Assembly: GCF_023016155.1 (NCBI RefSeq)
Contig: NZ_JALKBG010000008.1
Location: 1,366,501 to 1,430,500 of the forward strand
Length of the DNA: 64,000 nt
Reading direction: 5' to 3'
From: Aliiroseovarius sp. F20344
GTDB lineage: Bacteria; Pseudomonadota; Alphaproteobacteria; Rhodobacterales; Rhodobacteraceae
Shown here: positions 55,015 to 63,233 of the stretch, one piece after another
How positions within the stretch are numbered: the first letter of the stretch is position 1
Layout: every line of letters begins with the position of its first letter
Position numbers and translations under genes: made by a program
The notes under the pieces: model-generated
Database searches by the model: none
Seen by the model: only the letters and a program-made list of their open reading frames with translations
What the model was told of the DNA's origin: nothing

Positions 55015-55731
55015 ATGGAACAATTCGACGCGCTGATCATCTCGCACGGCCAACCGTCCTCGCCTGAACCTGCAGAAGAGGCTCTGGCCGACTATGTCAC
55101 TCGCGTGCAATCCCACCTTCCGGGTGTAAAGCTGGGCTGTGCGACACTGGCTGCCCAAGGGCGTGTAAAAGATGCACTTGAGAATACGAAACCCGGAGCA
55201 CCTGTTTACCCGCTTTTCATGTCCGATGGTTGGTTTGTGCGCACGTGTTTGGCAGGGCGGCTCGGCGATGCTCCGGTCGAATTGATGTCGCCTTTCGGAA
55301 TGGACCCGAACTTACCCGGTTTAGCAGCGGCAGGACTGCGGGTCGAAGGACAGAATGGCAATCCATTGCTTCTTGTGGCACACGGGTCCGGTAGCGGCCG
55401 TCCTGCTCCAGAGCGTGCGACCCGGGAATTTGCCCAGAAGTTGGAAGGTGCATTAGGGGACACATCCATCGAAATCGGCTTTCTGGAACAGGCCCCTTCG
55501 ATCCCTGAAAAAGCAAACAAGTTCAACGCCGAAAGCCTTTGCCTGCCCTTTTTCGCGATGGAGGGCGACCACGTGCGCCGCGATGTGCATGAAGAATTGA
55601 AAGCTGCCGGATTCGACGGGCGGGTGTTGCCCGTGATCAGCCAATTGCCGGGCGTGGACGTAATGGTTGCCCGTGCGATCAAATCACATCTGGACGGACA
55701 AGGCACACCCCTGATCGCAGCAATGGGATGA
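55015..55731 (+). CDS. CbiX-like sirohydrochlorin chelatase at the end of the haem d1 cluster
   Basis: 238 residues made of two related halves (about 5-85 and 117-200). The second half keeps both chelatase histidines, His123 (VAHGSGSG) and His186 (PFFAMEGDHVRRD). In the first half His11 (ISHGQP) remains, but the second position reads PLFMSDGWFVRT, with Trp in place of His. CbiX family proteins insert Co or Fe into sirohydrochlorin; placed after nirECF(DL)GHJN, iron insertion for haem d1 is likely. AAGGAG lies 7 bases upstream of the ATG. It is convergent with the DUF2478 gene (3 bp gap). Confidence 0.82.
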   Translation: MEQFDALIISHGQPSSPEPAEEALADYVTRVQSHLPGVKLGCATLAAQGRVKDALENTKPGAPVYPLFMSDGWFVRTCLAGRLGDAPVELMSPFGMDPNLPGLAAAGLRVEGQNGNPLLLVAHGSGSGRPAPERATREFAQKLEGALGDTSIEIGFLEQAPSIPEKANKFNAESLCLPFFAMEGDHVRRDVHEELKAAGFDGRVLPVISQLPGVDVMVARAIKSHLDGQGTPLIAAMG

Positions 55732-55734
55732 ACG

Positions 55735-56238
55735 TCAGCCGCTGACCCAGGTCAGGACGGCACCTAGGTCTGCTGGCAACGTCTCGGCCATATCGCCCGT
55801 GAAGGCAGCAAAGCCCTTATGGGTGTTTGCCCCCGCCCCAAGCCCGACCAAAACTGGTACATCATTTTCGATTGCTTCGGCGATGGCCGCGCGAAACCCT
55901 CGGCCCTCAGCTTCTTCTGGTCCGAATTTGTTTAGGATAAATACATCCGCGTCTCGCACCCCGCGCTTCGTCACCAATATGACCGCTTCAGCAATTCCAG
56001 CGGGGTCTAGACGACAGGCATCAGATCCGGGTCCAAGCGCTTGGGTTATCGCAATCGCCGGGCCATCGGGCAAAACGCGCACCTTCATATCGCACCCGTT
56101 TTCAAATGCGCTTTGGTGGCCAAGGTCCTTAACAACTCCAACCGTCCGCTTCCCTTCACGTTCCAAGGTCGCCGCGAGGTCCGCCAAAAACCGATCCGTT
56201 TCCCCACGCCCGGACGCCGAAACAGACGCAATCCGCAT
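55735..56238 (-). CDS. DUF2478 family protein
   Basis: 167 residues with features recalled for DUF2478: ASGRGETDRFLADLA at the nucleotide-loop position, SDACRLDPAGIAEA, DVFILNKFGPEEAEGRGFRAAI. The fold may be a degenerate P-loop NTPase; its job is unknown. ATG 56238 lies one base after the hemA stop, so the two genes are co-transcribed; a longer in-frame start overlaps hemA by 86 bases. Other members are found near molybdate genes, which hints at cofactor-linked anaerobic metabolism. Confidence 0.75.
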   Translation of the reverse strand: MRIASVSASGRGETDRFLADLAATLEREGKRTVGVVKDLGHQSAFENGCDMKVRVLPDGPAIAITQALGPGSDACRLDPAGIAEAVILVTKRGVRDADVFILNKFGPEEAEGRGFRAAIAEAIENDVPVLVGLGAGANTHKGFAAFTGDMAETLPADLGAVLTWVSG

Positions 56239-56239
56239 C

Positions 56240-57463
56240 TTACTGCGCCGCCAAGGGAACGCGCGCGATCTCGCACTGGCACCACAATTCTTCCAGTGCG
56301 CCCAACAGATGCGCAACGTCAGCATCGGTGTGAACCGGTGACGGAGTGATCCGCAATCGCTCGGTCCCTTTGGGTACGGTTGGGTAGTTGATCGGTTGAA
56401 TGTAGACCCCGAAGTCGCGCATCAGCGTATCTGTGATGAATTTACACTTCACTGGATCGCCAACCATTACCGGGATGATGTGGGACGGGTTGTCGATATG
56501 GGGAATGCCCATTGCATCCAACCCGGCACGCACTTTTGCCACACGTTCTTTCTGGCTATCACGTTCTGTATTAGAGCGTTTCAGATGTTGAACCGAGGCG
56601 CGCGCGCCCGCAGCCACAGCCGGCGGCAAGGCCGTAGTAAAGATAAACCCACTGGCAAAGCTGCGGACGAAGTCGCACAGCTCGGCCGAGGCGGTGATAT
56701 AGCCCCCCATCACGCCGAACGCTTTACCCAAAGTACCTTCGATGACGGTCAGGCGATCCATCAGGCCTTCACGTTCAGCGATACCGCCACCACAGCTTCC
56801 GTAAAGCCCAACAGCGTGAACTTCGTCCAGATACGTCATAGCGCCGTATTTGTCGGCCAGATCGCAGATTTCTTTAATCGGGGCGATGTCGCCGTCCATC
56901 GAATAGACGCTTTCAAACGCGATCAGTTTGGGCGCATCGGGGTCTGCGGCGGCCAACTTGGCTTCCAAATCTTCCAGATCATTATGCTTCCAAATCACCC
57001 GTGCGGCTTTTGAATGGCGAATGCCTTCGATCATCGACGCATGGTTCAACGCGTCCGAAAAGACGATGCAGCCCGGAATTTGCGAAGCAAGCGTGCCAAG
57101 TGCGGCCCAGTTCGAGACATACCCGGAGGTAAACAACAGCGCGGCTTCCTTGCCATGCAGATCTGCAAGCTCTGCCTCGAGCAAAACATGTTCGTGTGTC
57201 GTGCCCGAGATGTTACGCGTGCCACCAGCCCCTGCTCCAACCGTATCGATTGCGGTGTGCATCGCACGCAAAACATCAGGATGTTGACCCATGCCCAAAT
57301 AGTCGTTTGAGCACCAGATCGTTACATCCGCTGGGCCATCTTCGCTTTGGTGTGTTGCGTTTGGAAACGCACCTCGTTTGCGCTGAAGATCAGCAAACAC
57401 ACGATAGTTGCCATCATCGCGCAACGCGTTCAGGCGGGTTTTGAAATAACCTTGATAATCCAA
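56240..57463 (-). CDS. hemA: 5-Aminolevulinate synthase
   Basis: 407 residues, a PLP enzyme condensing glycine and succinyl-CoA, the alphaproteobacterial (C4) route to tetrapyrroles. Motifs: [37 protein letters not shown] and PLP Lys247 in [13 protein letters not shown]. It is preceded by an FNR/NnrR-like box 69.5 bp upstream, so this copy is probably the one induced for haem demand in denitrification; Rhodobacter carries a second isozyme (hemT). Ends 1 bp before the DUF2478 gene. Confidence 0.96.
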   Translation of the reverse strand: MDYQGYFKTRLNALRDDGNYRVFADLQRKRGAFPNATHQSEDGPADVTIWCSNDYLGMGQHPDVLRAMHTAIDTVGAGAGGTRNISGTTHEHVLLEAELADLHGKEAALLFTSGYVSNWAALGTLASQIPGCIVFSDALNHASMIEGIRHSKAARVIWKHNDLEDLEAKLAAADPDAPKLIAFESVYSMDGDIAPIKEICDLADKYGAMTYLDEVHAVGLYGSCGGGIAEREGLMDRLTVIEGTLGKAFGVMGGYITASAELCDFVRSFASGFIFTTALPPAVAAGARASVQHLKRSNTERDSQKERVAKVRAGLDAMGIPHIDNPSHIIPVMVGDPVKCKFITDTLMRDFGVYIQPINYPTVPKGTERLRITPSPVHTDADVAHLLGALEELWCQCEIARVPLAAQ

Positions 57464-57829
57464 TGGACGTCCCTCCGGTGCATCATCCGTTCATGCCATT
57501 GAACCTGATTGAAAGCCGGGCTGACATGATGTTTGTCAAGTCGCTTTCAGATTACTCAATACGGCTTTGGACCCATTGACTGAAGAAAAGTAAGACCAAC
57601 CACCCGTCACCCAGTGGGTGACATCCGGCCTCGTGGCGCAAATCAATGCACCTGAGTGGTTGGCCTAAGGGTTCGAAAACCCAAGCGTGATCGGTTTCGC
57701 CGCCGGCCTCACCCAAGAACAGAGGCGACATGATCACAGAGGCCGTATTCGCAGTATGAGGACGAGGCTGTGGGATAACCTCGCCGGGTGACCTTGCGCG
57801 GAATGTGGCACATGACCGATCGCACGCAC
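57464..57829. other. Intergenic region between hemA and nnrS
   Basis: 366 bases. It holds the FNR/NnrR-like box for hemA (57526-57539) and a perfect 7-bp hairpin GTCACCC-agt-GGGTGAC (57606-57622). A 61-codon frame on the minus strand (57552-57737) has no ribosome binding site and no recognisable features. GGGTTCGAAAACCC near 57668 resembles a tRNA T-arm but no tRNA fold could be drawn. Nothing else was recognised. Confidence 0.5.
57526..57539 (-). promoter_or_regulatory. FNR/NnrR-like box upstream of hemA
   Basis: On the minus strand TTGAC-AAAC-ATCAT, one base from TTGAC-N4-ATCAA. Its centre is 69.5 bp before the hemA ATG, the same distance as in nirS. Confidence 0.65.
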
Positions 57830-59056
57830 TTAACCAACGTCAAGCCGCTGCAGTTTCATGTGTCTTGTTTGTGTAGGGATCGGCCGAACATCGCGAGCCG
57901 GGCGAGGACCGATAAGCGCTGGAAGAAACCCAGCGACAAACAAAACAAAGGCCCCGATCCATGCCGCCCCTGAGGCCAGCAGCAATGCATCACGCCAAAT
58001 GCCTATGAGGTCCACCGCAAGCCAACGCAGCGCCGCAGACAATATCATTAGCCCATATCCCCAAGCAACTGGCGCAGGTGACACAAGTGCGCGCCCAGTG
58101 TGGCCAAGGATTGCGCGGCTCATAACCGCGAGGGTCATACCACCGATCCCGCCAAGCCCCAATATGTGCAATGCCCCGACTTCCTCACCTATACCCCATC
58201 GTGCAAGGGCCCACATGGCTAGGCCGACGACAACCAGTGACTGCGCCGCAATCAACGACCATAACAGAGGGTCCCGAAGCACCAACGTCACGCGCCAATG
58301 GGTCAACCGCAACGCATGAATAAGGGCAAGCGCCAAAGCGATAATTGGATGCAGGATCGGAACCAGCAAGCTCCACGGCAAAACTATTGCAAGGGCCACT
58401 GAGGCGCGATTAAGCCGAGGGGTTACGGGCGGCCAAGTCTGCTCAGCCTGTTCGGCGCGTTTCATCGCGTTGCGGATAAAGCCAGGTGTTACATGACCAC
58501 CCAGCACGATGATCAATCCGATCAATGCAAGCAAACCCAGTCGAATGCCTTCATCGGCGGCATCCGAGGTAAGGCCGGTCCAATCCAGATGAACTATGAG
58601 ATTTCCTGCAACGAGCGCAGTGAGGAATACCAAAAAAACTGCATGTTGCGGTTTGGGACGGCGCACCAGTTGAGCGCCAATCCGAGCGATCAAGACCAAT
58701 AGAAAGCTAAGATCAATCCCAGCAACAATCTCAGAGGGTAGCGCCGAGGATTGCCACATGACCAAACGCCCCGCTGACCAAAGGCAAAAACAACAGGCAA
58801 TCACCCATCCGCGTCCGCTTGCAACAGCGGTCAGGAAAAAGCCGCCGACCGCGGCCCCGGCGTAACCAAAGATCATCTCGTGGGCGTGCCATTCATAGGG
58901 CGACATCGCAAGGTTCGACATCTCAATCCCGTTGCCAACGGTTTGCGCGCCCAGCCAAAACTCCCAGATCAGACCAGATAAGATGGCCCAGATCGCTGCC
59001 CCCAGAAAAAACGCTCGAAACCCTTCACTAAGGATGCGTTCTAGATACTGGGTCAT
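57830..59056 (-). CDS. nnrS: NnrS family membrane protein
   Basis: 408 residues with about 12 hydrophobic helices. The family motif MSPYEWHAHEMIFGYAGAA near residue 51 and AGRLVMW and GGHVTPGFIRNAM segments are typical of NnrS, a haem- and copper-containing membrane protein that protects against NO-derived stress. It follows two small membrane-protein genes in the same direction (25 bp gap) and shares their promoter with an FNR/NnrR-type box. Confidence 0.92.
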   Translation of the reverse strand: MTQYLERILSEGFRAFFLGAAIWAILSGLIWEFWLGAQTVGNGIEMSNLAMSPYEWHAHEMIFGYAGAAVGGFFLTAVASGRGWVIACCFCLWSAGRLVMWQSSALPSEIVAGIDLSFLLVLIARIGAQLVRRPKPQHAVFLVFLTALVAGNLIVHLDWTGLTSDAADEGIRLGLLALIGLIIVLGGHVTPGFIRNAMKRAEQAEQTWPPVTPRLNRASVALAIVLPWSLLVPILHPIIALALALIHALRLTHWRVTLVLRDPLLWSLIAAQSLVVVGLAMWALARWGIGEEVGALHILGLGGIGGMTLAVMSRAILGHTGRALVSPAPVAWGYGLMILSAALRWLAVDLIGIWRDALLLASGAAWIGAFVLFVAGFLPALIGPRPARDVRPIPTQTRHMKLQRLDVG

Positions 59057-59081
59057 GATCTGCCCTTCATATCTGTGCCCG

Positions 59082-59330
59082 TTAGGCTTCGTCTTCCGCC
59101 TTGTCGATCAACCTGCGCATCCATTTTCCGGCAACCCATGCAAAGGGCACACCAAGAACGACGCCCCCGATGATGGATTGAACGGGAGTCAGCGCGATTA
59201 ACCCAATGGCTTGGGTCATGAGGGTAAAGAAAAACAAATTTACAGCGGCCGCGCCTGCGGCCAGCGGATAAAGCACTACGGCCAGCAGCCAGACTGGCCA
59301 GCGGCCCGATCTGTCTTGCGCATCAGTCAT
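59082..59330 (-). CDS. Small membrane protein in the nnrS operon
   Basis: 82 residues with two hydrophobic helices (about 13-37 and 43-65) and a basic/acidic tail (KWMRRLIDKAEDEA). The ATG at 59330 overlaps the stop of the previous small gene (TGATG). I do not recognise the family. Its conserved placement before nnrS suggests a role linked to NO metabolism; this is inferred from location only. Confidence 0.7.
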   Translation of the reverse strand: MTDAQDRSGRWPVWLLAVVLYPLAAGAAAVNLFFFTLMTQAIGLIALTPVQSIIGGVVLGVPFAWVAGKWMRRLIDKAEDEA

Positions 59331-59530
59331 CACTTACGAAACACCGATTTCTGCACCGCAATCAGCGCGACAATCATAGCGATCGCCGCGCCAGCAAGCC
59401 AAAAAGTCGCGCCTCCGACATCATGGGTATGTCCATCAACTACCGCTTCGCGAAGCGGGGTTTTATCGTGATGTGCCATAGCGGGTAAGGCCACAACCAT
59501 GAGCCAAACGGCCAATTTCAGAGCGTTCAT
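59330..59530 (-). CDS. Small exported or membrane-anchored His-containing protein in the nnrS operon
   Basis: 66 residues: signal peptide (LAVWLMVVALPAMA), a short periplasmic part with HHDK and DGHTHD, then one membrane helix (about 40-60) and a short basic tail. The His residues could bind metal. The family is not certain; small NnrT-like proteins in Rhodobacter denitrification loci are possible relatives. GACAGGAGTTTCACA precedes the ATG (AGGAG about 8 bases away). It is the first gene after the box at 59587-59600. Confidence 0.68.
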   Translation of the reverse strand: MNALKLAVWLMVVALPAMAHHDKTPLREAVVDGHTHDVGGATFWLAGAAIAMIVALIAVQKSVFRK

Positions 59531-59586
59531 TGTGAAACTCCTGTCAAGTTCAGATCCATGGGTAACAAGCCACGCCGAGCCGTGTC

Positions 59587-59600
59587 TTGATCATCGTCAA
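59587..59600 (-). promoter_or_regulatory. FNR/NnrR-type box of the nnrS operon
   Basis: TTGAT-CATC-GTCAA (reads TTGAC-GATG-ATCAA on the minus strand), a full FNR-type site. Its centre is 63.5 bp before the ATG at 59530, giving a leader of about 22 bases if it acts at -41.5. It sits in the 76-bp gap after norF, so nnrS and its small genes have a promoter of their own. Confidence 0.78.
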
Positions 59601-59606
59601 GCAGAC

Positions 59607-59870
59607 CTACATCGCCATCGGCAACGCATAGAGCAATGCCACCAGTCCAAGAAACCCAATCAAAAACGCGGTAAACCCGCCGCGAAAGCTGGGCGCGTTA
59701 CGCAACCCCAGATAATCCGAAAGGATCACACGTGATTTCAGCCCTGAAAGAACAAGGATCGTCAGAACGAAGACTGGACCGGCTTCGGGCAGGACGCCCG
59801 CGAAAACGGTTGTGACCAGGCTGAAGCCAATCAGCAGGACAAGCGCGCGAGTTAGGATCGTGGTTGTCAT
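59607..59870 (-). CDS. norF: NorF, small membrane subunit associated with nitric oxide reductase
   Basis: 87 residues with three hydrophobic helices, resembling the cytochrome oxidase subunit IV type family (VFVLTILVLSGLKSRVILSDYLGLR). ATG 59870 overlaps the norE stop by one base; a longer in-frame start at 59930 lies within norE. NorE and NorF are needed for full NO reductase activity in Paracoccus. Confidence 0.88.
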   Translation of the reverse strand: MTTTILTRALVLLIGFSLVTTVFAGVLPEAGPVFVLTILVLSGLKSRVILSDYLGLRNAPSFRGGFTAFLIGFLGLVALLYALPMAM

Positions 59871-60406
59871 CAGTGCACCAGATAGATGATGGGAAACAGC
59901 AGCACCCAGACCAGATCGACCATGTGCCAAAAGGCAGCGCCGGCCTCAAGATTGCGGGGCGTTCCCCAACGCATCAACAGCGCAAAGATCACCAATCCTG
60001 CCACGACATGCAGGGCATGAAAGCCCGTTAGAAGATAGTAGAAAGTGAAGAAATCGCTGGTCTCGATCCCGATTCCGTAGCGCGCCTTTTCACCGTATTC
60101 GATCCATTTGACGATCAGAAAAACGAGGCCAAGCACCATCGCGCCGGACAACCAAGCCCGCATGTGACGTGCAGACTGTACCGCACGCGCGGCGCAATAC
60201 CCGCTGGACACCAGAACGATTGTGTTCACCGCCCCGGCAACGCGATCAAGTTGCGCTTGATCGGCTGCAAATCCGACCGGGTCCATCGCCCGCATGCCAA
60301 GAAAAGCCAATAACCCCGCACCGAATACCAAAAGCTCTGACACGATCAGGATCCAGATCATCAGATCACCGGGCAGCTCGTCTAGAACAGAAGTCTGATC
60401 GCTCAT
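59870..60406 (-). CDS. norE: NorE, cytochrome c oxidase subunit III-like protein
   Basis: 178 residues, five membrane helices, of the haem-copper oxidase subunit III family ([14 protein letters not shown] and [16 protein letters not shown]). It contains no redox-cofactor motif, as expected. Overlaps norD by 4 bases. Supports assembly or stability of NorBC. Confidence 0.92.
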   Translation of the reverse strand: MSDQTSVLDELPGDLMIWILIVSELLVFGAGLLAFLGMRAMDPVGFAADQAQLDRVAGAVNTIVLVSSGYCAARAVQSARHMRAWLSGAMVLGLVFLIVKWIEYGEKARYGIGIETSDFFTFYYLLTGFHALHVVAGLVIFALLMRWGTPRNLEAGAAFWHMVDLVWVLLFPIIYLVH

Positions 60407-62346
60407 GCGCCACCCGTGATTTGGCGGTAGATCTCAGGCAGAGCGGCCGTCAGCTTTGTGGGGTCGGGCACAATCGAAAATCCATCCGTACCAAAGATAC
60501 GCTGAACCCAGCCCTGCCCTTTCTGATCAACCACAACGCCATGCACGGCAAGCCCTTTTCGGCGGGCTTCGCGCACGGCCATGCGGCTGTCTTCTATGCC
60601 GTGTCGTCCTTCATAATGGTCCAGATCATTGGGTTTGCCATCGGTAATCACTAACAGCAGGCGGCGGGTATTAGGACGCTCGTCCAGTTCGGCTGTCATG
60701 TGACGCATCGCAGCGCCAAGCCGCGTATAAAACGCGGGCGTCAGCCCACCAATCCGCGCTTCAACGCTTGGACCCATCTTTTCATCGAAGCCTTTGCATT
60801 CCTGCACATACACGCGGTCTCGCTTCAGGGACGAAAACGCGTGGATTGCGAAATCATCGCCACAGGCGTCCAGCCCCCAAGACAAAGCAGTCAGGGCCTC
60901 GCGCTCGACGTCAATCACATTGCGTTCACCGATCGAGGCTTCCGTGGATCGCGAGATGTCCATCAGGACCGAGATCGCCAAATCCCGCTCCATCACGCGC
61001 GCGGCGCGATAAACGCGGTCACTTGACCGACCTGTTGCTTTCAATTCGACCTGCGCAGCAATAGCGGCCTCAAGGTCCAGTTCGTCACCGTCCATTTGGC
61101 GCGGCAAGATCACACGTTTGGGGCGCAGGGCTTCAAACTGGCGTTTAACCGAGCGGATGCGGCGTTCGGTGGCGGGATCGTGCTCCAGCGCCTCAACCTC
61201 ATCTGCTACACTGGCCAGAACACGTGCATGGGCGGGGATATAGGCCCCTTTTCGGTGATCCCATTCGGGATAGAGATACTTGCCAGACAAGCGTTCCCGT
61301 TCCGCATCTTCCGGCGACAAATCCAGGTGGAACTTCAACCGAGTGGCGGTTTTCTTGGACACCTGTCCCAACGCCAGTTCGTCCTGATCTTCGGCGGCAC
61401 GGCGGGCGTTGTCTTCATCATCATCTTCAACACGGCGGTTCATGTTCAGGCTTTCAACCCAACTGAAGATCGCCTCGAACTTGTGCAGGATCAGGCTGTC
61501 GCGCCGTTCAGCAAGATCACTTTCAGACCGGCGGGCCACCTTGGTGCCCTCGGCCTCGTCGCCTGGTCCCTGCCCTTGTTCTTCGCTTTCCGGCAGCCGA
61601 TCAGCGGCGGCACGTTTGGCCATCGGGCGAATGTCGGGCCACATCGGGACCGGGCGAAACGGGCGATAGCCGTTTGGCGCGCGCAGATGATCCAAATCCG
61701 CGTCTGGCTGACGGATCAGCGCCACGAACTCGCGTTCAAGTTTGCCTTTGGGTTCTGGTCCACCCAACAGATGGTCAATCGCACCTTCCATCGCAGCTTC
61801 ACATTTCGGCAACTTTGCTTCGGGCCGGGTTGCCCGACATGCCCCAACCAGAGTTTCATAAAACCCGCGCAAACCGGGACAATCCTTCAGTGTCGCCTGC
61901 GTCATTGCAATCGACGCCTGCAACGCACGTAGATCTGCGCGCAACGGGTCTTGATCGGTGACGGGTTTCGGCGCATGGGCAACCGATGCAACCAGCCAGA
62001 AATAAAGCGCTGCATTTGCTTCGCGAGCAGGAAACTCAGCTAGTTTATCCGGCAGGCGCAACGCTTCGCCGTCAAAACTGGGCCGCGCTTCTTGCTCGCG
62101 CCATGTGCCAAGTGAACGACGAAAGGAAAGCCGATGATTTGAGACTTGCAGCGTCGCTGGTTTGATCTCGGCTGCATGAGACCCGCCAAGCCCTCGGAAA
62201 AACACGCCCAACCGGCCCGAGATTTCCTCGAGCGAGACGGCGGTGTCGTCATAGTTGCTGCGGGCGTCCAGACCACTGGCGTATTTATGCCAGATCTTAC
62301 CAACGGTTTCTTCAGGCTCGAAGGGGTCGAATACATGTTCGGACAT
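60403..62346 (-). CDS. norD: NorD, von Willebrand factor A domain protein for NO reductase activation
   Basis: 647 residues. A C-terminal vWA domain (about 455-640) shows the MIDAS motif DISRSTEAS and later [12 protein letters not shown]. The central part is charged and low in complexity. NorD acts with the AAA+ protein NorQ to insert the non-haem iron into NorB. It follows norQ by 79 bp and overlaps norE by 4 bases. Confidence 0.93.
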   Translation of the reverse strand: MSEHVFDPFEPEETVGKIWHKYASGLDARSNYDDTAVSLEEISGRLGVFFRGLGGSHAAEIKPATLQVSNHRLSFRRSLGTWREQEARPSFDGEALRLPDKLAEFPAREANAALYFWLVASVAHAPKPVTDQDPLRADLRALQASIAMTQATLKDCPGLRGFYETLVGACRATRPEAKLPKCEAAMEGAIDHLLGGPEPKGKLEREFVALIRQPDADLDHLRAPNGYRPFRPVPMWPDIRPMAKRAAADRLPESEEQGQGPGDEAEGTKVARRSESDLAERRDSLILHKFEAIFSWVESLNMNRRVEDDDEDNARRAAEDQDELALGQVSKKTATRLKFHLDLSPEDAERERLSGKYLYPEWDHRKGAYIPAHARVLASVADEVEALEHDPATERRIRSVKRQFEALRPKRVILPRQMDGDELDLEAAIAAQVELKATGRSSDRVYRAARVMERDLAISVLMDISRSTEASIGERNVIDVEREALTALSWGLDACGDDFAIHAFSSLKRDRVYVQECKGFDEKMGPSVEARIGGLTPAFYTRLGAAMRHMTAELDERPNTRRLLLVITDGKPNDLDHYEGRHGIEDSRMAVREARRKGLAVHGVVVDQKGQGWVQRIFGTDGFSIVPDPTKLTAALPEIYRQITGGA

Positions 62347-62425
62347 TGGGAACCTCGGGTGTCAGGTTTGCGTCCAGAGTTGAATAAGTGTTGCAACCGA
62401 CACATTGGCCGGTCGCAACAAGGCG

Positions 62426-63232
62426 TTAGCCATAGATCGCAGTGACAAGGTCCATCAGACCCCGTTTGACGTCTTCATCGTCAGACAGAGGTTCGATCAT
62501 CGCCGCGCGGATCGCACGGTCAACGGACATGCCGTCTTCGATCAGCGTGGCGCAATAGATCACAAGACGTGTGGACACGCCTTCTTCCAGATCCTGGCCT
62601 TTTAGACCACGCAATTTGTTTGCCAGCCGGACAAGGGACGTCGCCCGACTGACATCCAACCCGCTTTCTCGTGTCACAATTTCGATCTCGCGGTCGTGGG
62701 AAGGGAAATCGAAGTCAACCGAAAGGAAACGCTGGCGGGTTGAAGGTTTCAGGGTTTTCAGGATGTTCTGATACCCCGGGTTGTAGGATGCAACGAGCAT
62801 GAAGCCGGGTGCGGCCTCGATCTCTTCGCCAGTTTTGTCCAGCGGAAGGATACGGCGATCGTCGGTCAACGGGTGCAAAACAACGGTCACGTCTTTGCGC
62901 GCCTCAACCACCTCATCCAGATAACAAATCGCCCCTTCGCGCACAGCGCGCGTCAGCGGACCATCGACCCAGACGGTTTCGCCGCCCTTCAGAAGATAGC
63001 GACCTACAAGGTCAGCGGCAGACAAGTCATCGTGGCAGGCGACGGTATATAGCGGACGTCCCAATCGGGCAGCCATGTGAGAGACGAAGCGGGTCTTACC
63101 GCAACCGGTCGGACCTTTCAAAAGCAGCGGCAGCCCATGGCGTTCAGCGGCCTCAAAAATATCGCATTCGTCAGAAACGGGTGAGTAGAAGGGGGCGTGA
63201 GCCCCCTCCGTGGTTTTTTCAACGGCGGCCAT
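62426..63232 (-). CDS. norQ: NorQ, MoxR-type AAA+ ATPase for NO reductase activation
   Basis: 268 residues: Walker A GPTGCGKTRFV near residue 37, Walker B GAICYLDEVVEAR, sensor-1 MLVASYNPGYQ and STRQRFLSVDFDFP. ATG 63232 lies 1 bp after the norB stop; the ATG 33 bases upstream overlaps norB. NorQ works with NorD on the NorB active site. Confidence 0.94.
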   Translation of the reverse strand: MAAVEKTTEGAHAPFYSPVSDECDIFEAAERHGLPLLLKGPTGCGKTRFVSHMAARLGRPLYTVACHDDLSAADLVGRYLLKGGETVWVDGPLTRAVREGAICYLDEVVEARKDVTVVLHPLTDDRRILPLDKTGEEIEAAPGFMLVASYNPGYQNILKTLKPSTRQRFLSVDFDFPSHDREIEIVTRESGLDVSRATSLVRLANKLRGLKGQDLEEGVSTRLVIYCATLIEDGMSVDRAIRAAMIEPLSDDEDVKRGLMDLVTAIYG

Positions 63233-63233
63233 A

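Noticed and set aside
57656-57690. tRNA-like T-arm GGGTTCGAAAACCC
   Set aside because: No acceptor stem, D-arm or anticodon arm could be fitted around it.
57552-57737. 61-codon frame on the minus strand between hemA and nnrS
   Set aside because: No ribosome binding site, no recognisable domain, and it spans the palindrome; not credible as a gene.
57830-57843. FNR-like TTAAC-CAAC-GTCAA
   Set aside because: It coincides with the final codons of nnrS (Leu-Asp-Val-Gly-stop) and has no gene start at a suitable distance, so it is most likely chance.
61096-61932. 278-codon frame antisense to norD
   Set aside because: norD is well supported by its vWA domain and gene order; the antisense frame shows no family feature.
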